DNA from: Geosiphon pyriformis | Taxonomy: Eukaryota > Glomeromycota > Glomeromycetes > Archaeosporales > Geosiphonaceae | Assembly: GCA_016748015.1 (NCBI GenBank) | Contig: JAAOMT010000620.1 | Location: 1-27,695 of the forward strand | DNA: 27,695 nt | Reading direction: 5' to 3' | In this document: positions 10,162 to 20,388 of the stretch, in pieces | Numbering within the stretch: position 1 is the first letter of the stretch | Layout of the letters: each line of letters opens with the position of its first letter | Notes under the pieces: generated by a model | The model's database searches: none | The model's input: the letters and a program-made list of their open reading frames with translations, nothing else | Told to the model about the DNA's origin: nothing | Position numbers and translations under genes: made by a program

Positions 10162-10329
10162 TTGAGTATTTATATAATATTGGAGTTGTTAATATTTTTG
10201 TGTATTCATCTTTTGTTGTATTTTTGGATTGAAATGTTTTTAAATTTGTCTTATTCGCAACAATTCGTCAATATTTTCATTGTCTTTTTCTTTTTTATAA
10301 TGTACAATATAATTGAATGATGAAAGTTT

Positions 10330-12051
10330 TATTTTTCATTTGGTATGGCAATTATCTCCAAATTCTTGTTTCTGAATTGAAATCAATTCCTTGTGATCAG
10401 TATACACATCAAACTTTTGACTTAAGTATTCCTTCCACTTGATAACAGCCCAATAGATAGCTAAGTGCTCTAATGCTGGAGTACCATAGTTCTTTTCAGC
10501 TGGACTTAAACTTCTACTGGTATAAGCTACTGGATGTTTTCTTCTATTCAGTCCTTTCTATAATAGTATTGCTCCCAATGCTTGGACAGATGCATCAGTA
10601 GTGATGATAAATAGTTTGCTGTGATCTGGATACATCAATACTGAAGCTTGAATAAGCTTTCTTTTTAATATGTCAAAAGCTTCTTGTTGAGTTTTTGTCC
10701 ATTCATACTTCACATTTTTTGTTTGGAGTTGGTGTAATAGTTGAGCTATTTTGGAAAAGTCTTTAATAAAGTGGCAGTAGTATCTGGCAAATCCCAAAAA
10801 TGCTCTTAATTCTATGATATTATTTGGTACTGAAAAGTTCTTGACAATTTTAATTTTGTCTGGATCCGTTTTGATTCCATTTTTGCTTATGATATGTTTC
10901 AAAAACTTGAATTCAGTTTTTCTAAAGAAACACTTAGTTGTATTTAGTTTTAATCCAGCTCTTCTTAGTCTCTTAAACACTTGCTGAAGATGATATAGAT
11001 GATCATTGAATGTTTTCAAGAACATATTGGTATTATCCAAGTATACAACTACTGATTTTCATAGTAATCCCATATATACAATTTCCATGAGCCATTGAAA
11101 TATTGCTGGAGCATTCATCAAGCCAAATAGCATGACTTCAAATTCAAAATTCCCTTCTCTTGTTATGAATGTGGTCTTTTTTTTGTCAGCTGAATTCATG
11201 GCTACTTGCCAGTAACCACTGTTTAGATCTAATGTTGAGAACTATTTATTTCCTCCAAAAGCGTCAAATACTTCTTGAATCTTTGAAGTTAGATAGCTAT
11301 TATCTTTAGTCACTTCATTCAGTTTCTGATAATCTACACAAAACCAAATTTTTCCATTCTTTTTCCAGACTAGTATCACTGGTAATAACCATGGGCTCAT
11401 TGATAGCTGAATTAGCCTGTTGTCAAGCATTTGGTTAATTTCTTGATGAATGATCTCATGGCTAGCTGGTAGTACTTTGTATGCTCTTTGCTTAATTGGC
11501 ATTGTATCTTCAGTCTTAATCTGATGTTGAATGATATTGGTACAGCCAAATTTATTTTTACTAACAAAGATGTCATTGAAATTGTTGAGTAACATTCTTA
11601 GTTGCATCTGTTGGAATAAGTCTAAATTTCTCATGTTTATCTGTTCCAGTTGTTTTTGTTGGAGCAAATAACATTCACTTTGTCCATAGATGGTTTGTGA
11701 TGTGATGTCCACATATTCGCACAGTTGTAAAAAATCTGGAACCTGGTTTGGTGGTTGATCTTCAACTTGAATGGTTAAATATCCAATGATAGTTCTCTTT
11801 GGTATTTCAATGACATTTCTGGTTGTGTTGTAGATGGGAATTTTGATGTTTTTGGGGCTTTTGGCTGATATGTAGAGATTAGTGAATCTAATCTCTCCTG
11901 ATTTGCAAATAGTGACTTCTGCTTCAAACAGCTGAGCTTGATTCTTTACTTCTCTTTTTATAGCTAACATATACTGATTATATGGTAGAATGGAAATTGT
12001 TTGACGGGTTGAGATAATTTCTCCTTTGTCAACAATTTTTTCCTTTGCCAT
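10330..12051 (-). pseudogene. Gypsy A reverse transcriptase and RNase H
   Basis: This part would copy element RNA into DNA. The block 11242-12051 holds the pre-RT linker and the first RT motifs (FGCTNIIQHQIKTEDTMPIK, SPWLLPVILVWKKNGK, FCVDYQKLNEVTK). The palm follows near 11041-11240, with MNAPAIFQ and a stop in LL-stop-KS where Trp is expected. The catalytic YxDD reads YLDN at 11043-11032. The connection (10558-11040) has FLGFARYY and the first RNase H aspartate in TTDASVQALGAI. RNase H continues through a stop at 10558 to about 10330 (RSLSPAEKNYGT, VYTDHKEL). All the losses I could read are single transitions. Confidence 0.88.
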
Positions 12052-12470
12052 ATTAACTGGTACATTTATTCTACCTATGGATCCAAATTTCTATATCCCT
12101 CTAGCAGTAATCCTTAATTTTTTTCTGTTTCCTACTGACACTAACTGAGCTATTTTCACCAGAAGTAGGAATATTGTCTGTGTTATTTTTTTATTTGGAT
12201 CTATGATATATACTTTTTCTGAGTCATTTTGTAGCATAGCAATAATATTTTCTACATATTCTGCATCAATTATTTCTTCTCTGATGTTGATTCTTTTTTT
12301 CACTAGGCTATTTCTAAATACTAACTGAACTATTGTTGTTGCTAGACTTTTTAGTGCTATTTTAAGATCAATACATATATGCAAATGTGGTTCCAATTTG
12401 ATGAAATTTTTCCCCAGATATCTTAGATCAAATTTTGCATCAGTATTATGTACACATTCTGACCAAAAAA
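12052..12470 (-). pseudogene. dUTPase-like domain upstream of gypsy A RT
   Basis: dUTPases hydrolyse dUTP and keep uracil out of new DNA. The block 12091-12396 and its downstream continuation show four of the five family motifs in order: a motif II-like FRNSLVKK, motif III IIDAEYVENI (12273-12244, Asp and Tyr kept, Gly changed to Glu), motif IV KIAQLVSV, and motif V RGI-stop-KFGSIG across 12100-12070. The stop in motif V fits a Gln codon turned TAG. Upstream, EPHLHICIDLKIAL would be the strand near motif I. dUTPases embedded in gag-pol are known from some retroviruses. I recall this arrangement in glomeromycotan gypsy elements but cannot check it. Coding begins abruptly at about 12470. Confidence 0.72.
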
Positions 12471-12479
12471 AACTAAGCT

Positions 12480-13592
12480 ATAAATAAAACAACTTCCAAT
12501 ACAATACTGGTATTATCTGTTGGAACACAAACTAAATATCTAGAAGTTATATATTAATAAATTCAAAAGAATATTTAATTAAAAGATAGTACAATAGATT
12601 GAAAATTTTACAACAAAAATCTTAACTGAAATAATGATTCTATCAAAAAGTCTCTGAGTCTCATCAATAGTTTTTGTTAAAAAAAAAATAGCAAGATTAA
12701 ATTCTGTATAGATTATTACCAACTTAACAGCATAATAATTAGAAATATATATCTTCTTCTAAAAATTGACAACATATTAGATGCTCTAAGAAAAACCAAG
12801 TTCTTCTCACTTTAGACTTGAAAAATAGATATTAACAAGTTAAAATAGACTCTAAAGATTGTTAAAAACAGCATTTACTATATAAAAAAAAAACTATAAG
12901 TTTAATATTTTGCTTTTTGAACTCTGTAATACACCAGCAATATTTCAAAGACTTATAAATATTGTTTACAAAGAACTCTTATGGCAATTAATAGTTATTT
13001 ACCTTGATGATATTAATATCTATTTTTTAACTTTTAAAACTGATTTGATCTACTATAAAAAGTTTTTCAATAATTATAAAAAGTAAGATTAAAGTTAAAT
13101 ATTGAGAAATTTTACATTAGAAAAACAAGTTTAATTTTTTTTGAATATATTATTAACAAAGACAGAGTTCAATCCAATTTAGAAACAATTAATACTGTTA
13201 TAAACTTCTAAATTTTACATAATATTACCAAATTAAGAGAATTTATAGGATTAGTTTTTTATTACTGAAAATTTATTAGAGAATTCTCCAAAATTACCAA
13301 ACTGCTCAATTATCTAACCAACAAAAATATGCTGTATTAAAAGACCAATAAACAACAAAAAATGTTTGATACTTTCAAAAAAAGACTTATTACAGTCTTA
13401 ATTTTAGTCTATTTGGATTTTAATAAAAAGTTTCAGCTAACCACCAATGCTTTACACACAGTTTTTGGTACTATTCTATTATAATTGAATAACAATAACA
13501 ATAAGCAAGTAATTATATATGCCAACAAAACACTTAAGCCAACAGAACTCAAATATAGCTTAACTAAATTAGAAACAGTAGCTGTTATCTGA
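12480..13592 (+). pseudogene. Gypsy C: RT/RNase H fragment, plus strand
   Basis: A heavily decayed pol piece reads away from gypsy A. LINKFKRIFN near 12550 resembles the pre-RT segment LLNNFNDIF of gypsy A. Next come CIDYYQLNS, FSLLDL and NTPAIFQRLINIVYKELLW, then an intact catalytic YLDD at 13000-13011 (IYLDDINIYF). The connection (LREFIGLVFYY) and RNase H (TTNALHTVFGTI, YANKTLKPTE) follow across many stops. It ends at 13592, where the first LTR of element D starts inside the RNase H region. Similar wording (IVYxxLLW) suggests the same family as gypsy A. No protease, dUTPase or integrase is present. Confidence 0.75.
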
Positions 13593-14127
13593 TGTTACTT
13601 ATAAAAATTAGAAATTATAGTAAATAAATAAAATAGCTAATCAAAAATAGGCATATTAAAAAAAAATTTTAAGATTCTTCTTAAAAAATTACAGAATTTC
13701 AGAATTCTAAAATTTTAGAATTTTTCTTAAAAAATTTAAAAAAATTCCAGAAATTTTATATAACATAAATTATGTATATATAATAAAAATATTAAAAGCA
13801 AAAAAAGTAGTGCAGACATTCTAAAACATTTTAAAAAATAGTTTTCTATAACTTAAAATAAAATTATATTAATATCAATAAAATTATTTATTGTTATTCA
13901 ATTCATGTTATTATTACTTAATTAAAAAAATATTAAACAATTTCATACTATCAACATTCTATGTTAACAGAATCTAATATTTAACTATATTAAACCAATA
14001 GCTTTTGATTATAGCTATTAATAGAATATTAATTTCTTATTTTTTTATTTTTTTTTGTTTTGTTTCTTTGTTATTATTAATTGATTAAAAAAATTAAGTG
14101 CTGAATAATTTTAACATCAAAGATAGC
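13593..14127 (+). repeat. Element D 5' LTR
   Basis: Starts TGTTACTTA at 13593 and ends a few bases before the candidate primer site at 14129. It contains palindrome-rich AGAATTCTAAAATTTTAGA (about 13698-13720) and the shared TATA core at 13767-13782. It aligns along its length with the 17055-17612 copy, with many transitions and small gaps. The 3' boundary is approximate. Confidence 0.78.
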
Positions 14128-14128
14128 T

Positions 14129-14140
14129 TGGTAAAAGACC
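14129..14140 (+). other. Candidate primer-binding site TGGTAAAAGACC (element D)
   Basis: Identical to the 12-mer beside the gypsy A LTR (7527-7538, minus strand) and placed just after the LTR. The tRNA partner is not identified. Confidence 0.5.
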
Positions 14141-14599
14141 TGAAAACAAGAGTAAAAAACTTAAAAATAGCTTATCAGAAGGGCATGACTGCTAAATTAA
14201 ACTGGTTACTATGCTAAAAAAAAATTTGCAGAAGCAAACCAACAATTAAATCTCTGTTTATTATATAAAAGACTTTACCAAAATCTTTAGATTATGAAAA
14301 TCTAGAAATTACCAATATTAACAATTATTAAGCACTAAGTTACAGATTTATTATTTGTTTTAACACTTCAAATAATTACTTGTAATATTTGGTGCTTCTT
14401 GTAAAGTTTAATTCAACAAAAAACCAGCACCAATAGCAACTATTCAAATCCATATTGCTGTTAATAACAAAAACACCATTATTCAGAGTACTGTTCTAAA
14501 ATAATCAAAAAAAAGCCAAATTATTAGGAACCTATAGCAATTTAAAATCATAACCAACAATTCTATCAAGATTTCAATTATTGCTATATTAACCAAATT

Positions 14600-15345
14600 T
14601 CGAATTTACTAGTAATTAAGCAGACACCAATTTGGAAAAAAAAGACAATAATTAGAAAAATAAGAATTAAAACCTGATTTCAAATAACTTGAAAGTTCAA
14701 ACTTCAATTGTTCAAATTTTATTAAACTCAAACAATTTAAACTTAGTTTCTATTTTTTCAGAAAATTTATCTTCAATTATTTAGATTAATTTACTATCAG
14801 TAATACTAATTGCTAATTAGCAATAACCACAATCAAACAAAGAAACACAGAAGCAGTTATTACTTACTTGAAATGCTTTTATAGAAATCTGTACCAAATT
14901 CAAGCAATTAATGCTAACTATTTTACAATATTGCAAATTCTAAATCAATTTATTTATTGATTATACAGTAGTCTGTTACAACAAGTACACAAATATTCTT
15001 TAAGATATAATTACTCATACCAGAGATTTTAAATTGGCAAAATTTAGAGTCAATTATGCCCAAGTCATAAATTTAGTTATGAACAAATCATTTGAATTGG
15101 ATTTTAAGTTAAAACAATTTAGTAATTTGATCAACCAAAAATTAAAGGAATACTTAGTTAACAATTTAGCAATTTATTAGTCTCTACAACATCATAAAAT
15201 CAAGAAAACTCTAATTGTTTCCAGAATTAGTTATGTTTATTATTATTATTATTAAATCAACTATAACAACAGAAAACACATAATTGTTACTATTGTGGTA
15301 AACAAAAGCATCTAAAAATAGACTGTAGAACCAGATTAAATAACT
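14600..15345 (+). pseudogene. Element D gag remnant with CCHC zinc knuckle
   Basis: Most of this region is too decayed to read as protein. A clear nucleocapsid knuckle remains at 15285-15326: CYYCGKQKHLKIDC, which is C-x2-C-x4-H-x4-C. Coding ends soon after with a TAA near 15343. The start given is only a guess at where gag coding becomes plausible. Stops are frequent throughout. Confidence 0.6.
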
Positions 15346-15899
15346 AATGATTGGAAAATCAATATAAAAACCCTAATTACTGGTTTCAAACTCAGAATTA
15401 AGAACAATATTAGCATTAAACTTCATATTAACCAATAATACAGCAATCTATATATGTATTTTTTATTTATTAAATTTTAGCATTAATAATATATTAATCA
15501 TAATCACAAGTAATCTATTAATTCTAACCAATTTAAATACTATTACAAAATTTAACTCAAATGGCAACTGAAAATCATGCACATACAAAAAAACTGGAGA
15601 TCAGTGATAGTAATATACCAACTAATTTCTAGTTTATTAAACTAGTTATTAGAATTATGTCAGCAAAGTTTGAGAAATAAGTACATCTAAAATCCAAATT
15701 CTTAGAACTATTTAAGCCTTTTTGTTATATTAGAAAACAATCTATCTAACAATTTGAAAAGCCCAAAAACACCACTTATCAACAATATTTTACCAGTAAT
15801 TATCACTAAAAACAAGTTATTAGCAACCATATTTCTTTTGAATTAAAAAAATTAACAATAATATCTCTATTCAATAAAGTTACTCTCAATGCCAAACTC

Positions 15900-16300
15900 A
15901 TTATAGCCATATATATGAATGCCAAAATTGATAGCCAATTTATCAAGCTAATTTTTAATAGCAAGTTAGCAAGCAGCATTATTATATAACAACTCATAAA
16001 CCAAGTAGGTTGCTAAATTGATTACACTATTAGTGCCAAAATTATTATAGCTAATAGAGTGATCAAGACTTTTATTGGCAAAATTAATGACTTTTTTTTT
16101 AAAGTCAATAGCATTATTACACTCATCAAAATACTTGTGATAAAGCCACATAATACTAAGCTTTTATTAGTAATGATTGGCTGTTCAAGACTAATATTAT
16201 GCTTAATTAAAATATACAGAAGCTACAGCTCAATAAAAATAATCAACATATTTGGGTACCAATTACCTGCAGTTACTTTAAAACAAACCAATCATAATTA
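15900..16300 (+). pseudogene. Element D retropepsin-like protease (active-site Asp lost)
   Basis: The retropepsin would cleave gag-pol. AKIDSQFIKLIFNSKLASSI at about 15918-15977 corresponds to the flap-side strand and the catalytic DSG loop. The Asp codon is AAT (Asn) at 15957-15959 and the Gly is Lys, both explained by G-to-A changes. Downstream, in a shifted frame, comes NDWLFKTN and then QKLQL, the C-terminal protease segment (compare NEWLKKTKT in element E). A frameshift near 16150 separates the two parts. Confidence 0.65.
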
Positions 16301-16559
16301 CTAATAGAATTTGAAAAAAAAATAAACAAACCTATCTAAAAAGCCTATGTAGTCTTGTAAAAATAACTATAACAAGCTACTATCAATACTTTTTTAAGAT
16401 AATAAAAGAAAAGAAAAAAAAAGGAACAAATCACAAAACATTACCACCAAAAAAACAGTCAACAGTTGGCATAAATTATTTTTATTTCAAATTTAAATAT
16501 CTTTGTTAATATCTTGAATAATCTAAAACAATTCTACGAACACTATCAAGATTTAGCAC

Positions 16560-17040
16560 TTACTAGAAAAAAACAAAAGCATTATTTAGATTCTGTGAGC
16601 ATTGCCTAATTCTATGTTATTTTAGATATTGCAATAACTATAATGTTGTTTACAATTTACTATTGCATATAATCTATTTAATTTTTAAAGTAAAAAAACT
16701 AATCAATAAATGTATTTTAAAATTAGAATCAAAATTTAATTTTAATTTTAATTTAGACTTTAATAATAACAACAATAATAGTTTTAACTTTATTTACAAT
16801 AGCAACAACAGTAATAACAATTTAAACTTTGATTACAATCTTAAACAATATATTATGTTCTCAGATTTTTCAAAAAAACAAGAACTTTAATAATTTAGTA
16901 ATAATAATGAAAGTATTATAAACATGTACATAATACTGAGACAAGATTTGATCTTAAGTATTTAAAAAAACTGTCATTAAATTGGAACTTTATTTACACA
17001 CCAGTATAGAATTAGAAGATTTTGATGGAGCTTAATATTA
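16560..17040 (+). pseudogene. Element D Cys-rich segment, Asn-rich linker and truncated dUTPase start
   Basis: One frame reads FCEHCLILCYFRYC at 16591-16632 (C-x2-C-x3-C-x4-C), a possible zinc-binding piece. It continues in frame into an Asn-rich linker through about 16890. From about 16915 other frames give NVHNTETRFDL and then IKLELYLHTSIELE, which match NTDAKFDL and IKLEPHLHICIDLK at the start of the gypsy A dUTPase. Similarity stops there and the LTR begins at 17055. The deletion that removed pol therefore seems to start at the beginning of the dUTPase. Confidence 0.5.
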
Positions 17041-17054
17041 AAAAGAAAAAATAA
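17041..17054 (+). other. Polypurine tract of element D
   Basis: AAAAGAAAAAATAA lies directly before the second LTR (TATTACTC). It corresponds to the purine tracts of gypsy A and E, with G residues replaced by A. Confidence 0.6.
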
Positions 17055-17612
17055 TATTACTCAAGAAATTAAAAAATATAATAAGTAGATAAAATAGCCA
17101 ATTAGAAATAAGCATAGTAAAAAAAATTCTAGGATTCTTTTCAAAGAATTATAGAACTCCAAAATTCTAGAATTTCAGAATTTTTCTTAAAGAAATTAAA
17201 AAAATTCCAAAAATCTTGTATAACATAAATTATGTATATATAGTGAGAGTATTAAAAACAGAAAAAAGTAGTACAGACACTTCAGAACATTTTAAAAGAT
17301 AGTTTTCTATAACTTATAGTAATATTATATTAGTATTAATAAAATTATTCATTGTTATCCAATCCATATTATTATTACTTAATTAAAAAAATATTAAAGA
17401 ATTCCATACTATTAACACTCTATATTAACAGAATCTAATACTTAACTATACTGGATCAATAGTTCTTGATTATAACTATTAATAAAATACAAATTTTTTA
17501 TTTTTTTTTTTATTTTTTTTTATTTTTTTTATTTTTCTTTTGTTTTATTTTTTTGTTGTTATTAATTGATTAAAAGAATTATGTGCTGAATAATTTTGAT
17601 GTCAAAGATAGT
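17055..17612 (+). repeat. Element D 3' LTR
   Basis: Starts TATTACTCA (TG changed to TA) and runs to about 17612. The shared core AAATTATGTATATATA is at 17227-17242. A long T-rich run at about 17495-17555 matches one in the 5' LTR. Its end is uncertain because the tail GATAGTTAAC has no TG/CA signature. Confidence 0.75.
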
Positions 17613-18080
17613 TAACTAGAAGAAATCAAATATAAAAGTGTTTAGTGAATTAAAAAAGTTTTTAATTAAATTATAAAATCAGATAAAATTTACAAAAAAT
17701 AGTAAATTTCAGATTTTTTTGAGATAATTTTAAAAATTTTTAAATGAATGTTTTTATTCAGTTGTAATAATTTTTATAAATTTAAATATTTTTTGATGAG
17801 TAAAATTTTTCAGTTATTCTAAAATAATAGTTTAAAAATACTAAATTAAATAAGTTTTTATTTCAAATAAATAATTTTTTTTATGGATATTTAAATAGTT
17901 TAAAATTAATAATCATTTCATATTTAAAAATAGAGTAAATAAATTAAATAATATGTTTTAAATTCTCTTAACTAATCAAACCATATATAATATTTTTTGT
18001 AAATAAACAATTTTTCATTTAAATTATTCATCTGTTTTAAACTATTTAATAGTTAAATATCAATAAAAAACAATTAATAT
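17613..18080. other. AT-rich spacer between elements D and E
   Basis: No coding, RNA gene or repeat is recognised. It ends in ATAT at 18077-18080, which matches the bases after the E 3' LTR and is the insertion site of element E. Confidence 0.7.
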
Positions 18081-18168
18081 TGTTATGATTGAAACTCATA
18101 GTTTTTATTAGTTATCACATGTATTAGCCACTGATGTCACATAATTAGCCACTCTATTTTTAGATAGT

Positions 18169-18252
18169 GATCGATGATCTGATCATTGACCTGATCATTG
18201 ATCTGATCATTGATCTAATTATTAACCTAGTCGTTGATCTGATCATTGACCA
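18169..18252. repeat. Seven 12-bp tandem repeats (consensus GATCATTGAYCT) in U3
   Basis: Seven exact 12-bp units, each a variant of GATCATTGATCT and most with the palindrome TGATCA at the unit joint, end 11 bp before the TATA box. The same seven units are at 25204-25287 in the 3' LTR. The position suggests an enhancer or upstream activating sequence. Confidence 0.9.
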
Positions 18253-18263
18253 CTTTTGATAGC

Positions 18264-18270
18264 TATATAA
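18264..18270 (+). promoter_or_regulatory. TATA box of the gypsy E LTR
   Basis: TATATAA follows the 12-bp repeats. It is conserved at 25299-25305 in the 3' LTR. It is the likely pol II core promoter for element transcription. Confidence 0.65.
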
Positions 18271-18788
18271 ATAATGAATCTCTTAGCTGTAGAAAAGTAT
18301 GTAATAACAAACATTTGAATAATCAAGAATAAATAAAATAACAACTTTCATCTTAATCCTTCTCTTATTGCTAATTTCCCTTTTCTTATCTTCAAGAATC
18401 TAAACATCTTAAAGATAAAAGATTGCTTGTTGGCCTTTTTCCTGATGTATATAATTGTAGCATTTAAAAATTATTTGAATAAACATGATTAAAAAGCACA
18501 AGTTGATACCTGATATTAAATTTTAAGAGTGCTGACGTGAGGCATAGAATTATACTAAGTGTGATCATTTGTTGACAGTATAGACTATCCCTCTACCTTC
18601 AGATTCCCCAGTTACCTTTGAAAAGTATAGTGACTGAGATATTTTATAAGACTGATCTCACATATTGAATCCATACACATTCAATTTACTCTTTGAAATT
18701 GAATTCCCTTTTGATTATTTCTATTACCCTACAATTTTGTTCTCTCTTACTATCTGTTAGCTTGTTACTCCAATTCATAACATAAAAG

Positions 18789-18800
18789 TAGTGCTCCCTG
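18789..18800 (+). other. Possible degenerate primer-binding site of gypsy E
   Basis: Six bases after the LTR, TAGTGCTCCCTG could be a TGG-type primer site with one G-to-A change. It differs from the site used by A and D. No tRNA is assigned. Confidence 0.3.
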
Positions 18801-18834
18801 TGAAGTTGTCAAAATTCACTTATTTCCTTATTGT

Positions 18835-20388
18835 ATGGGTAATTACTTATATCTGCCACAGCAATCAAAAGAACACTTTACAACATACAACAGAAACAAC
18901 CTAGATTTTATTAAACTTAATCCCCTGCCCTTCTGCTTGATCTGCTTCTCTATTGAAGAACAATCCAGTAGACAATTCCAAGACTTTTGGAACTGGTTCC
19001 TGAATGAGCATTCAGCTAAAATCTACATATTCTATACAACCTATTACTTTGATCAAGCTTATTTTGAAGACAACTTTGAAGAAAAAAATAACAACATTAA
19101 TCAGCTTTTATATTCCACAACTTTCACACAACAGCCCTCTGATTTCAAATATCTGAACCATCAAATCCACATTTGGACTGCTGCTTATCAATCAGCTGTA
19201 ACTCTTCTTGAAACAGAAGAAAAAAGCTACCAAACCACTTCTGTTTTTGATCTCTTCTCAAGCGATTCAGATCATTTCACACAAACAGTTACTCCAGAAC
19301 CAATGGCTGTTGACCCCATGCAAGCAAACATTCTGGCCGCCCTCCAAGGTATACAAACTGCTCTAGGGCAAAGAAACAACACACCACTACCACTATTCAG
19401 AGGTGATGCACAAGATCCAATTGAATGGTTGAATGACTTTGAAAGAGCTGTCACAGCTAATCAATATGATGAAAAATACAAATTCCAAATTGTTAGTGGT
19501 TACCTTCAAGGCTCTCCTGCTACCTGGTTCTTACAAGAAACAGATGCCAATGTCCAAGAAAGAATTGTTAGATGGACACCAGCAAATGCAGGAGAAATCA
19601 ACACTTCTTTCACTACCCAGTTTGAAAACAAGTTCAGAACCCCAATCTTAATATCCAAATAGCATATAGAATTAGAAAGAAGAACCCAAGACCCTGGTAA
19701 AGTTGTGACTGAATATGCCAAAGCAATCAGAAAATTAATCAAGCATGTAGATTCTAGAAGAAACTAGACAGAAGAGCAAAAAATTCATTCCTTTACAAAA
19801 GGATTGAGAACTGACTTATCTTATGCTCTTTGGTCTCTCTTAGCTTTAAAAGATAACTCAATAATGGATATGACCATTGAATTAGCCCAAAGAATTGAAG
19901 ACAACCAGTAGATGTATTTGGGATTCACATTTCCAGTTTTTGCTTCTGCTCTTATTATGGCTCCTGCTCTTCAAATGGCTGCTACCTCTTTTGCTGCTTA
20001 TACTCAAGATCCAAATAAACAATTAATAGACAGACTTACAGCAAACCTTGCCTGGTTACTAGAACCTTTAGCTCAAGCAGTCAGAGAAAATCAACAGTTC
20101 CAAAGACCAAGATTTGAATCATGTTTTAATCAGTCCTAACAGCTCCTTTATCAAAGACAACAAAATCGTGGCCCACCTGTGTGCTATCGCTGTGGATTAA
20201 CTGGACACTTTTCAAGAAATTGTAACAATCCTCCATTGCCTCCACCAGTTCCCAGAAAAAATGATGCTCAGAACAACAGACCCAACAACAACAATATCCC
20301 CAACCAAAGGCCCAATCATGTCAACATCAATTTTTTTGGAGAGGATCCCCTGGTTGAAGCCACTGTTTATCAGTTTTTAAACTGGTAG
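18835..20388 (+). pseudogene. Gypsy E gag (capsid and CCHC nucleocapsid)
   Basis: Gag forms the particle and packages RNA. One frame runs from ATG 18835 (MGNYLYLPQQ) to TAG 20386-20388. It is interrupted at 19660, about 19768, 19909 and 20137 by TAG or TAA codons that fit Gln or Trp by one transition. The N-terminal region of about 150 residues is unrecognised. A capsid domain follows with LPLFRGDAQDPIEWLNDFE and a region ending GSPATWF, typical of gypsy gag. The knuckle CYRCGLTGHFSRNC lies at 20182-20223. A Pro/Asn-rich tail follows. The final codons hold a frameshift heptamer leading into pol. The start is the first Met after the LTR, about 50 nt downstream. Confidence 0.87.

Larger units (their letters stand above)
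7290..12470 (-). mobile_element. Gypsy A: Ty3/gypsy LTR retrotransposon fragment, minus strand
   Basis: Reading on the minus strand from 12470, the order is dUTPase-like domain, RT, RNase H, integrase, ORF3, polypurine tract, LTR, candidate primer-binding site, gag leader. The order RT-RH-IN is diagnostic for Ty3/gypsy. The gag-protease part that should precede the dUTPase is missing at the 12470 end. A leader homologous to that of element D follows the LTR at 7290-7526. The LTR is therefore both the 3' LTR of this pol and the 5' LTR of a second, truncated copy. Active-site losses (YLDN in RT, Glu-to-Lys in integrase) show it is inactive. Confidence 0.85.
13593..17612 (+). mobile_element. Element D: LTR-gag-protease-LTR element lacking RT and integrase
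   Basis: Two related LTRs bracket about 2.9 kb carrying gag, protease, a Cys-rich segment and the first residues of a dUTPase-like domain, then a purine tract and the second LTR. RT, RNase H and integrase are absent, so the copy could only move with helper enzymes, or it is an internal deletion of a gypsy A-type element. Base composition is far more AT-rich than element E, and all frames are broken. No clear target-site duplication is visible at its ends. Confidence 0.7.
18081..18782 (+). repeat. Gypsy E 5' LTR (702 bp)
   Basis: Begins TGTTATG and ends TAACA. It carries seven 12-bp repeats (18169-18252), then a TATA box TATATAA (18264-18270), and AATAAA signals near 18327. It aligns without a gap to the copy at 25116-25817. 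Confidence 0.95.

Noticed and set aside
15806-16151. Minus-strand ORFs over the element D protease
   Set aside because: The plus strand shows a recognisable protease in this stretch, so the minus frames are shadows.
16663-16890. Asn-rich low-complexity ORF as a stand-alone gene
   Set aside because: It continues in frame from the Cys-rich segment of element D and is better read as a pol linker inside that element.
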